Shown here: piece after piece, positions 1 to 6,458 of the stretch
Layout of the letters: every line of letters starts with the position of its first letter
Position numbering within the stretch: the stretch's first letter is position 1
From: Streptomycetaceae bacterium MP113-05
Lineage (GTDB): Bacteria; Actinomycetota; Actinomycetes; Streptomycetales; Streptomycetaceae
Assembly (NCBI GenBank): GCA_000497405.1
Contig: KI547038.1
Coordinates: forward strand, 450,987-487,552
Reading direction: 5' to 3'
DNA length: 36,566 nt
The notes under the pieces: generated by a model
The model's database searches: none
What the model was told of the DNA's origin: nothing
What the model saw: only the letters and a program-made list of their open reading frames with translations
Program-made: the position numbers and the translations under genes

Positions 1-107
1 AGCCGAAGCCGTACGGCGTCCAGCAACGACCGCTCCGCCTCCGGCGGTTCCCGCCGGTGCCCGGGGTGGCCCGCCCCGGTCCCTTCTGCTGTGTGGAGCG
101 TGTTCAT
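1..107 (-). CDS. tadA: Tad/Flp pilus secretion ATPase (TadA/CpaF-like), N-terminal fragment
   Basis: Only the first 35 codons are inside the window; the gene runs off the left edge. The start is an ATG at 107-105 that overlaps the TGA stop of ssd as ATGA, so the two genes are translationally coupled. The visible peptide begins MNTLHTAEGTG and reaches ERSLLDAVRLR, a short acidic/basic helix of the kind that precedes the ATPase core; no catalytic motif is in view. The identification rests mainly on context: in actinobacteria (M. tuberculosis Rv3660c-Rv3659c) ssd is followed by the TadA/CpaF traffic ATPase and the other tad pilus genes. The protein would be a cytoplasmic hexameric ATPase driving assembly of Flp-type pili. 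Confidence 0.6.
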   Translation of the reverse strand, partial: MNTLHTAEGTGAGHPGHRREPPEAERSLLDAVRLR

Positions 108-1285
108 GTCGCCGCACCCCCGTCCCGGTCTCCGTCCCTCGCACCGGGCGCCGTGCGGTCGGTCCCGACGGGAAGCGCCCGGTCCCAGAAGTCACGGGCG
201 AAGCGGGAGAGGGCTCCGCGCTCGTCGTCGCCGGGTGGCAGCCCGCGGTCGACGGCTGCGGAAAGCCCGGTCTCCCATGGCAGTTCCCCGGCCAGGGGGA
301 GGCCGAGCAACCGGGCGGTCTCCCTCTCGTCCAGCCCGCGGTAGCCGCCCGCCTGCGGACCGCCGGGAGGGCGAACCACCGCGCGCAGGTCGCGCAGCAC
401 CATGCGCGCCTGGGAGGCGACGCGGTGAGCGGCTGCCACGGCGCGCAGCTCCGCCGGCACCACCAGCAGCCCGAGGTCGAGTTGGGCGAGAACTTCGGTG
501 ATGGGCTCGTCCATCCGCCGGGGCAGGTCGACGACGACCACTCCACCACGCCGCCGGGCTGCTCCGAGGACGGACTTCATCGCGTCCCCGGAGATCGTCA
601 CGGAGTCCCCGCGATCCCAGCTGAGCACGCTCACGCCGTGCAGCCTCGGCAGCGACTCCTCGAGCGCGGCGCCGCGCACCCTGCCACGCGACTGAGCGAA
701 CGCCGGCCATCGCAGTCCCTCCGTCCTCTCCCCGCCGAGCAACACGTCGAGCCCGCCGCCGATCGGGTCCCCGTCGATCAGCACGGTGCGCCTGCCGGAC
801 CGGGCCGAGGCCAGCGCGAGCCCGCAGGCAAGGGTCGACGCTCCCGCTCCACCACGGCCACCGACGACCCCCAGGGTCAGCGCAGGGCTCCCCACGCCCT
901 CGGCGGCATCTGCGATACGGCCTGTCAGCCAGCTTTCCGCGTCGGGCAGCAGCACCACTCCCTCGGCGCCGATCCGGACGCCGCGCTCCCAGACTCCAGG
1001 GTCGTCCATGTCCCGGCCCACCAGCAGAACGCCGGCCCGTCTGGCACTCCCCGGCGGGCTCGAACCGGCTCCGCCGAGCGCCGTGGACACACCGGCGCAG
1101 TCGTCGCCCACCAGCACCAGCGGTGCCCGCTCCCAGTCGTCCGCCGCCGACCAGCCGGGCCACCCGGCGCGGTCCGCCGGTGCCCCGTGCGCCACCTGGG
1201 CCTCCGCCCCTGCTGCGGCGCACAGACGGAGCAGATCGTCGAGCAGTCCGTCGTCCTCCGTGACGATCAAGATTCTTTCGGCCAC
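104..1285 (-). CDS. ssd: Septum site-determining protein Ssd (TadZ/CpaE-like)
   Basis: A 393-residue MinD/ParA-superfamily protein. Residues 1-130 form a receiver-like N-terminal part (VAERILIVTEDDGLL...) and residues 135-380 the P-loop-like domain. The start is GTG at 1285, with a good ribosome binding site (AAGGGGG) about 8 nt upstream; a longer in-frame extension to 1474 lacks one. The Walker A region at about 142-151 reads GGRGGAGAST, so both lysines of the deviant KGGxGKT motif are replaced (R and A). This suggests weak or absent ATP hydrolysis, as in other Ssd/TadZ proteins. VVVVDLPRR near 270 is the Walker-B-like strand. Family role: polar or septal localisation, linked to tad pili and to cell division in mycobacteria. 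The gene is coupled to tadA downstream, and its 5' leader contains a strong hairpin (1308-1352). Confidence 0.85.
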   Translation of the reverse strand: MAERILIVTEDDGLLDDLLRLCAAAGAEAQVAHGAPADRAGWPGWSAADDWERAPLVLVGDDCAGVSTALGGAGSSPPGSARRAGVLLVGRDMDDPGVWERGVRIGAEGVVLLPDAESWLTGRIADAAEGVGSPALTLGVVGGRGGAGASTLACGLALASARSGRRTVLIDGDPIGGGLDVLLGGERTEGLRWPAFAQSRGRVRGAALEESLPRLHGVSVLSWDRGDSVTISGDAMKSVLGAARRRGGVVVVDLPRRMDEPITEVLAQLDLGLLVVPAELRAVAAAHRVASQARMVLRDLRAVVRPPGGPQAGGYRGLDERETARLLGLPLAGELPWETGLSAAVDRGLPPGDDERGALSRFARDFWDRALPVGTDRTAPGARDGDRDGGAAT

Positions 1286-1307
1286 CTCGCGGCCCCCTTC
1301 ACCCGTC

Positions 1308-1352
1308 GTTTCCCACCGTCCGCAAACAGCTGCGGACGGGCTGACGGGAAAC
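1308..1352 (-). promoter_or_regulatory. Structured leader hairpin upstream of ssd
   Basis: Two nested inverted repeats lie 23-67 nt upstream of the ssd start. The outer arms are GTTTCCC (1308-1314) and GGGAAAC (1346-1352). The inner arms are CCGTCCGCA (1316-1324) and TGCGGACGG (1331-1339), with a 6-nt loop. The RNA would fold into 16 base pairs just before the ribosome binding site. It could be an RNA control element or a DNA operator; no partner is known. Confidence 0.5.
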
Positions 1353-1568
1353 AAGGTGTCGCGGACCGGTAAATCGTGTGGATCATGGAAGGAAACGGTG
1401 GACAACTCGGCGCCTGTGAATAACTCGGCGACCCTTACGAGCGACTTCCGGAGAGAAGTTTTCCGATTACACACCGTGATGGTCTACTGGTGGTCGGAGC
1501 CGGGAACGAGCGGAGGTGAGCGAGGCAGGGGGCGTGGCGCTCACGCGGAAAAACGGCTCCGGACATGC

Positions 1569-1603
1569 GACGACCCCCGCCGGGGGGGAGAGCGGGGGTC
1601 GTC
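1569..1603. terminator. 12-bp perfect hairpin between divergent genes
   Basis: GACGACCCCCGC (1569-1580) pairs with GCGGGGGTCGTC (1592-1603) around an 11-nt loop. On the minus strand a run of five T lies about 15 nt beyond the stem. It looks like a terminator, but both neighbouring genes point away from it, so it would end either a short untranslated transcript or read-through in the ssd or HAD leader. Confidence 0.5.
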
Positions 1604-1737
1604 TCCACGGCCGACTCGGGGGGGAGGAGTCGGGCCGGGTTAGCACGGTCGCGAACGATCCGTGACTTCCATGGTGTACCCGAGGGCCTTCTCAGGCAAA
1701 CCCACGCGCCCCACCTTACGCCGAATGGCGGGCGCCC

Positions 1738-1743
1738 TATGCT
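1738..1743 (+). promoter_or_regulatory. Probable -10 box of a leaderless HAD gene
   Basis: TATGCT lies 6 nt before the GTG start at 1750, and no Shine-Dalgarno sequence precedes the start. This is the spacing expected of a leaderless streptomycete transcript. The -35 is not convincing. Confidence 0.45.
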
Positions 1744-1749
1744 CAGTGC

Positions 1750-2577
1750 GTGGAAATCCAGTCGCGGCCCCGTACTGCCGCCTTCTTCGACCTGGACAAG
1801 ACGGTCATTGCCAAGTCGAGCACGCTCACGTTCGGAAGGTCCTTCTACCAGGGCGGCCTGATCAATCGCCGCGCCGTGCTCCGCACGGCGTACACCCAGT
1901 TCGTCTTTCTCCTGGGCCGCGCCGACCACGCGCAGATGGAGCGGATGCGGCAGTACCTGTCCGCCCTCTGCCGCGGCTGGAACGTGCAACAGGTGCGCGA
2001 GATCGTCGCGGAGACGCTGCACGACCGGATCGACCCGATCATCTACGACGAGGCCGCCACGCTCATCGAGCAGCACCACCTCGCCGGCCGCGACGTGGTG
2101 ATCGTGTCGACCTCGGGCGCGGAGGTGGTGGAACCCATCGGGGAGATGCTCGGCGCCGACAAGGTGGTCGCGACCCGCATGGTCGTGGAGGACGGCTGTT
2201 TCACCGGCGAGGTGGAGTATTACGCGTACGGGCCCACGAAGGCCGCGGCCGTCGCGGAACTCGCCGCATCGGAGGGCTACGACCTCGATCGCTGCTACGC
2301 CTACAGCGACTCCGCCACCGACCTGCCCATGCTGGAGGCGGTCGGCAGTCCGCATGCCGTCAACCCTGACCGCGCCCTGCGCCGGGAGGCCCTCGCTCGC
2401 GACTGGCCGGTGCTGAGCTTCTCCCGACCGGTACGCCTCAAACAGCGACTCCCGGCCCTGTCGATGCCCTCCCGGCCCACGCTCGCCGTGGCCGCGGCAG
2501 CGCTACTCGCGGGGGTCGCAGCCGCGGGGGCCGTCTGGTACTCAGGCAAACGACGTACGCGTCCCGGGACGGTGTGA
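1750..2577 (+). CDS. HAD-IB family phosphatase with C-terminal membrane anchor (SerB-like)
   Basis: A 275-residue HAD-superfamily subfamily IB hydrolase. Motif I is DLDKT at 14-18 (nucleophile D14, acid D16). Motif II is Ser120 in VIVSTSG. Motif III is K164 in YGPTK, and motif IV is SDSATD at 186-191. All catalytic positions are present, so it should be an active phosphomonoesterase; the substrate is unknown. The M. tuberculosis counterpart at this position (Rv3661) is called SerB1, but phosphoserine activity should not be assumed. A hydrophobic stretch at about 242-264 followed by KRR suggests a single C-terminal membrane anchor. The GTG start has no ribosome binding site but does have a -10 box 6 nt upstream, so the transcript is probably leaderless. 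It is divergent from ssd. Confidence 0.85.
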   Translation: MEIQSRPRTAAFFDLDKTVIAKSSTLTFGRSFYQGGLINRRAVLRTAYTQFVFLLGRADHAQMERMRQYLSALCRGWNVQQVREIVAETLHDRIDPIIYDEAATLIEQHHLAGRDVVIVSTSGAEVVEPIGEMLGADKVVATRMVVEDGCFTGEVEYYAYGPTKAAAVAELAASEGYDLDRCYAYSDSATDLPMLEAVGSPHAVNPDRALRREALARDWPVLSFSRPVRLKQRLPALSMPSRPTLAVAAAALLAGVAAAGAVWYSGKRRTRPGTV

Positions 2578-2892
2578 ACACGAAGGTAAAGATCTTCGGG
2601 CGGGGGTTCCACTCGATCTCTGGTCGCGGTACAAAGGGGGCAACGGCCCGCGAGACCGGCGGCATCCGGAAGGATCCCGTTTCACGCAGCATGGCCCACG
2701 GACCGGAAGCATGAGCACCGGGCACCCACGCGCAGCCGACCCGCGATTCGGGCCAGTCGCACCAGGAGACGGGCAAAGTCCCGGCCTGATGGACACTATG
2801 TGGAGCACGCACTGGTAACTCGGTGAGCATGCCAGCGGCGGTACCGTACGCGGTACCGCCGCATCATGCGTGTGGAGCACATCCCTCCGTCG
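2578..2892. other. 315-bp intergenic region between HAD and Fic-like genes
   Basis: The flanking genes converge on this region. It contains the terminator-like hairpin at 2835-2862. A 7-codon ORF (ATG 2691, TGA 2712-2714) overlaps by ATGA a 35-codon ORF (2711-2818), but neither has a well-placed ribosome binding site. No known protein or RNA is recognised. Confidence 0.4.
2835..2862. terminator. Bidirectional terminator hairpin
   Basis: GCGGCGGTACC (2835-2845) pairs with GGTACCGCCGC (2852-2862) over a 6-nt loop, a perfect 11-bp stem. It sits between the convergent HAD (+) and Fic-like (-) genes and could serve both. There is no U-tract, as is common in Streptomyces. Confidence 0.6.
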
Positions 2893-3786
2893 TCAGGCAG
2901 CGCCGCGCTGCAGCGCCTCGCACACGGCGGTGCTCTCGCGGCTGCCCAGCTCGACAGCCCGTCCGCAATGCGTGATCCACTCGGCCATCCCCTCGGGGGT
3001 GCCGGAGGCGTAGCGGGCGAGGGCGCCGAGATAGTCGGCGGTTCCCACCTCCGCGTGACCCACTTCTGCCGGGCACACCGCCTTCGGGTCCAGCCCACTG
3101 CCGATGAGGACGATCCGCTCCGCCGCCCGGGCCACCAGACCGTTGTGGGACGGGAAGGGCCGCAGCGAGAGGATCTCTCCGTGTACCACCGCGGCGGTCA
3201 CCAGCGCGGGCGCGGACGACCCCGCCACCACCAGCCCGGCGAGCCCGTCAAGCCTGGCCGCGACCTCGCGCGAGGCGGGGAGCGGCACGCCCGGGACGGC
3301 TGGGTCCAGCGTCGGGTCGACTCCCTCACCCGCGGTGCGCGGACGCCCCACTCCGTCGTCGGGCCCCGCTCCGCCCGCCTCCGCTCCGTCCGCCCCCGTC
3401 TCGGCGGTCCGCTTTCCGCCCGCCGCCACCAGGTGCAGTCGGGCCAGTACACGCATCGGCGACTGTCGCCAGATTCCGAGGAGTTGACCGGCCTCGGCGG
3501 TCGCCCGCAACGCCCCGCCGACCGTACGGGCTTCGCGCTCGACACCGAAGTCCCTGCGGCGGCGCACCTCTTCGAGCGGCCAGTCGGCGCCGGCGACCGC
3601 CGCGGAGGCCCGTGCTCCGCGCAGGGCCGCCTCCGCGCTGATCTCGGCACTGCGCCGCCGCATGACCCGGTGCCCGTACACGCGGTCCACGGACCTGCGT
3701 ACGGACTCCACAGCCTCGGGAACGCCGGCGAGACCGGCCAACGGTGCGAGGGGATCCGGACTGGGACGGTCAGCGGAGTTACTCAT
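2893..3786 (-). CDS. Degenerate Fic-like protein (often annotated oxidoreductase)
   Basis: A 297-residue protein rich in Arg and Ala. Around 202-220 it has the layout of a Fic active-site helix and loop (AAVVHGEILSL, then RPFPSHNGLVAR at 209-220). Compared with the Fic consensus HPFxxGNGRxxR, the catalytic His is Arg and the acidic residue, first Gly and first Arg are also replaced; only PF, NG and the last Arg survive. AMP transfer is therefore unlikely, and a binding or scaffold role is possible. Similar streptomycete proteins are labelled oxidoreductase without clear support. The start is ATG 3786, with TAGGCT 7 nt upstream (leaderless); a GTG at 3804 would extend it by 6 residues. The gene is divergent from the CooC-like ATPase across about 105 bp. 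Confidence 0.6.
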   Translation of the reverse strand: MSNSADRPSPDPLAPLAGLAGVPEAVESVRRSVDRVYGHRVMRRRSAEISAEAALRGARASAAVAGADWPLEEVRRRRDFGVEREARTVGGALRATAEAGQLLGIWRQSPMRVLARLHLVAAGGKRTAETGADGAEAGGAGPDDGVGRPRTAGEGVDPTLDPAVPGVPLPASREVAARLDGLAGLVVAGSSAPALVTAAVVHGEILSLRPFPSHNGLVARAAERIVLIGSGLDPKAVCPAEVGHAEVGTADYLGALARYASGTPEGMAEWITHCGRAVELGSRESTAVCEALQRGAA

Positions 3787-3793
3787 GCGTATG

Positions 3794-3799
3794 AGCCTA
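3794..3799 (-). promoter_or_regulatory. Probable -10 box of leaderless Fic-like gene
   Basis: On the minus strand TAGGCT lies 7 nt before the ATG at 3786, with no Shine-Dalgarno sequence between. The same hexamer and spacing recur before the ArsA1-like and PBP genes in this window. Confidence 0.5.
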
Positions 3800-3878
3800 C
3801 GCACCAGGACGAGGCACGATGCCCCACGATCGAGTGGTCTTCTTCACTCACTGTCACCACTCTCCGTGTCCGTCTGTA

Positions 3879-3884
3879 TACGCT
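3879..3884 (+). promoter_or_regulatory. Probable -10 box of leaderless CooC-like gene
   Basis: TACGCT lies 7 nt before the ATG at 3892, and no Shine-Dalgarno sequence is visible. This supports 3892 as the start rather than the long in-frame extension upstream. Confidence 0.4.
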
Positions 3885-3891
3885 GTTGAAC

Positions 3892-4887
3892 ATGAAGATC
3901 GCTTTCGTAGGCAAGGGTGGCAGCGGCAAGACCACCCTGTCCTCACTTTTCATCCGCCGGCTGGCCGCCGTGGGGCTCCCCGTCCTCGCCGTCGACGCCG
4001 ACATCAACCAGCATCTCGGCGTGGCCCTCGGCCTGGAGGAGGAGGTTGCGGCGACGCTGCCCGCCATGGGGGGACACCTCACCCTCATCAAGGACTACCT
4101 TCGCGGCTCGAACCCGCGGATCGCGACCGCCGATCACATGATCAAGACCTCTCCCCCCGGGGAGGGCTCCCGGCTGCTGCGGGTGACCGAGGACAACCCC
4201 GTCTTCGCCGCCTGCGCCCGCCGTACCGAACTCGACGACGGTACGGTCCGGCTGCTGGCCACCGGTCCGTTCACCACCTCCGACCTGGGCGTGGCCTGCT
4301 ACCACTCCAAGGTCGGCGCGGTGGAACTGTGTCTGAACCACCTGGTGGACGGGCGCGACGAGTACGTCGTCGTCGACATGACGGCCGGCAGCGACTCCTT
4401 CGCGTCGGGGATGTTCACCCGGTTCGACATGACGTTCCTGGTGGCGGAGCCGACCCGGAAAGGCGTCGCCGTATACCGGCAGTACAAGGAGTACGCCCGG
4501 GACTACGACGTCGCGCTGCGGGTGGTGGGAAACAAGGTGCAGGACCGGGCGGACCTGGAGTTCCTTCGCGCCGAAGTGGGCGACGACCTGCTCACCACGG
4601 TCGGGCACTCCGAGTGGGTGCGAGCCGCCGAACGCGGCCGGCCGCAGCGCTTCGCGGACCTGGGCGAGGCGGACGCCTCCGCACTGGCCGCCCTGCACAT
4701 CGCGGCGGACGACGCCTACGGGCTCCGGGACTGGGAGCGGTACACCCGGCAGATGGTCCATTTCCACCTCCGCAACGCGGAGAACTGGGGGAACGCACGG
4801 ACCGGGGTCGACCTGGCCTCCCAGGTCGACCCCGGCTTCGTTCTCCGGGAGCCCTCATTCCACAGGGGCGCGCCGCAGCCCGTCTGA
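3892..4887 (+). CDS. CooC/MinD-like P-loop ATPase
   Basis: A 331-residue SIMIBI-class ATPase. It begins MKIAFVGKGGSGKTTLSS, with a deviant Walker A (GKGGSGKTT, 7-15) carrying the signature lysine. Switch-type motifs follow: VDADINQHL at about 33-41 and VVVDMTAGSD near 160. This resembles CooC-type ATPases, which serve metallocentre maturation, and ParA-like proteins; the substrate is not predictable because no CO dehydrogenase, nickel enzyme or ParB is nearby. An open frame extends far upstream, but the fold starts exactly at 3892, just after a -10-like TACGCT. It ends 1 nt before the convergent lipoprotein gene. Confidence 0.75.
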   Translation: MKIAFVGKGGSGKTTLSSLFIRRLAAVGLPVLAVDADINQHLGVALGLEEEVAATLPAMGGHLTLIKDYLRGSNPRIATADHMIKTSPPGEGSRLLRVTEDNPVFAACARRTELDDGTVRLLATGPFTTSDLGVACYHSKVGAVELCLNHLVDGRDEYVVVDMTAGSDSFASGMFTRFDMTFLVAEPTRKGVAVYRQYKEYARDYDVALRVVGNKVQDRADLEFLRAEVGDDLLTTVGHSEWVRAAERGRPQRFADLGEADASALAALHIAADDAYGLRDWERYTRQMVHFHLRNAENWGNARTGVDLASQVDPGFVLREPSFHRGAPQPV

Positions 4888-4888
4888 C

Positions 4889-6169
4889 CTACGTCGCGGG
4901 AGGCGTCACCGCCGGGGACCTCTCGACGGACGGCGCCTTCTTCTCCCCGGCCTGCGGCAGGGTGAGGAAGGTGCGCCAGCCGCGCTGGGGCTTCTCGCCG
5001 ACGCCGAGAGTGCGGAGTCTGGCCAGGACGCGCGGGTCCTGAGCATCGAGCCAGTCGACGAGTTGCCTGAAGGTGACGCAGCGCACGTCCTCCTTGGGAC
5101 AGACGGTCCTGATGACGTCGGCGAGGCCGTCCATGTAGATGCCGCCGTTCCACTGTTCGAAGTGGTTGCCGATGATCATGGGTGCCCGGTTGCCCTGGTA
5201 GGCGCGCCGAAAGCCCTGCATCAGTCCGTCGTGCCACTGGCGCTGGTAGGTGGCGCGTTCCGCGACGGGGCCGTTCACGGTGCCGGACTGGTTGGCGAGG
5301 AAGTTGTAGTCCATCGACAGGGTCTCGAAGGAGTGGCCGGGCATGGGGATCTGCTGCAGCGGCAGGTCCCACAGGTCACCCTCCTTGTCGGGCCAGATCT
5401 GGGTGCCGTTGCCGCTGGAGTCGTAGCGGAAGCCCATCTGGCGAGCGGCGGACAGCAGGTTCTCCCGTCCCTCCAGGCAGGGGGTACGACCGCCGATGAG
5501 TTCCCTGGCGTAGTCGAAGGGCAGCGGCGGCGAGTTCTTCCAGCCGGTCGTGGTCTTCCAGTGCTGGACGAAGTACTTCGCCTGCCGGATCTCGCTCTTC
5601 CATTCGGGCACCGACCAACTGCCGACCCCGCTCGCGCCGCAGAAGTGCCCGTTGAAGTGGGTACCGACCTCGCTGCCGTCCAGCCAGGCCAGCCGCAACT
5701 GCTCCAGAGTGGCACGGATGTTCTCCTCATCGAGATAGCCGATGTCGGAGGCGCCCACCGCGTGTCCGGGCGGGTGGTACCGCTCGCGTTCATCCTCGGG
5801 CAGCAGGTAGAGCCCACTGAGGAAGTACGTCATCGAGGCGTCGTAGTCCTGTGCCAGCTTCCGGAACCGCGAGAACAGCCGGTTACCGTCCTCACCGGCC
5901 CCGTCCCAGGAGAGCACCACGAACTGCGGCGGCTTCTGCCCCGGCTCCAGCCTGACCGGCGTCGGCTGATTCGGCTGCGCACCGGTGAACGCCGTCGACC
6001 CGTCGCCCAACAACCGCGGCGGTGCCCCGGGCGCTTCGTCATCGGAATCCCGGGCCGTCCCGTCCCCCTCCTTCCCCTGCTCGCCGGCGCCTCCGGCACA
6101 CCCGCCGAGCAGGACCGTCAACGCGGTCAACGCAGCTGCGCCCGCAGTCCAGCGTCGCAACACGGTCAT
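4889..6169 (-). CDS. Lipoprotein with polysaccharide deacetylase-like domain
   Basis: A 426-residue exported lipoprotein. The N-terminal signal ends in the lipobox LLGGC with lipidated Cys24, followed by an acidic, disordered linker to about residue 80. The rest resembles the NodB/carbohydrate esterase 4 barrel. FVVLSWDGAG (83-92) corresponds to motif 1 with D89 as likely base or metal ligand, and THFNGH (170-175) gives the H-x3-H metal pair of motif 2. The protein therefore probably acts on cell-wall or extracellular glycans at the outer face of the membrane, but the divergent motif 1 (SWDG instead of TFDDG) leaves the reaction uncertain. The ATG start at 6169 has GAGGTG about 6 nt upstream. 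It is divergent from SulP-CA and convergent with the CooC-like gene. Confidence 0.75.
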   Translation of the reverse strand: MTVLRRWTAGAAALTALTVLLGGCAGGAGEQGKEGDGTARDSDDEAPGAPPRLLGDGSTAFTGAQPNQPTPVRLEPGQKPPQFVVLSWDGAGEDGNRLFSRFRKLAQDYDASMTYFLSGLYLLPEDERERYHPPGHAVGASDIGYLDEENIRATLEQLRLAWLDGSEVGTHFNGHFCGASGVGSWSVPEWKSEIRQAKYFVQHWKTTTGWKNSPPLPFDYARELIGGRTPCLEGRENLLSAARQMGFRYDSSGNGTQIWPDKEGDLWDLPLQQIPMPGHSFETLSMDYNFLANQSGTVNGPVAERATYQRQWHDGLMQGFRRAYQGNRAPMIIGNHFEQWNGGIYMDGLADVIRTVCPKEDVRCVTFRQLVDWLDAQDPRVLARLRTLGVGEKPQRGWRTFLTLPQAGEKKAPSVERSPAVTPPAT

Positions 6170-6458
6170 GGGAACACCTCATCCTCACGTGTCGGAAACA
6201 ACAGCCGTCCAGGGATTCGTGGATGGACGCCGACCCAACGTGGCACGTCGCCAGAGGGGATACCGGTACGACAAGCGGACTTACATATTTTTCACTCGCA
6301 AGGCGGAACATTCGCAGTGATCACCGCGACCCACTTCTCCAATTCTTTACTCTCCATTACGATTCATTTACCACTACTGAATGTAGTCATCTGTGCCCTC
6401 GAAGGTGACTTCTCCCAGGTGAAGCCATGTAGCGAGACAGCAAGGAGGTGCCCAGTCG
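6170..6458. promoter_or_regulatory. Divergent promoter region, locally A+T-rich
   Basis: About 289 bp separates the lipoprotein and SulP-CA genes. From about 6275 to 6410 the sequence is visibly A+T-richer than its surroundings (ACATATTTTTCAC, TCCATTACGATTCATTTACC). It must contain both promoters; I cannot assign -35/-10 pairs with confidence. No ORF with coding character is seen. Confidence 0.45.

Larger units (their letters stand above)
1286..1749. other. 464-bp divergent intergenic region between ssd and the HAD gene
   Basis: This region carries the promoters of two divergent genes. It holds the ssd leader hairpin (1308-1352), a G/C-rich terminator-like hairpin (1569-1603) and the likely -10 of the HAD gene (1738-1743). 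Frames crossing it show no recognisable protein. A somewhat A+T-richer stretch at about 1360-1490 probably contains the ssd promoter, but I cannot fix its -10. Confidence 0.5.
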
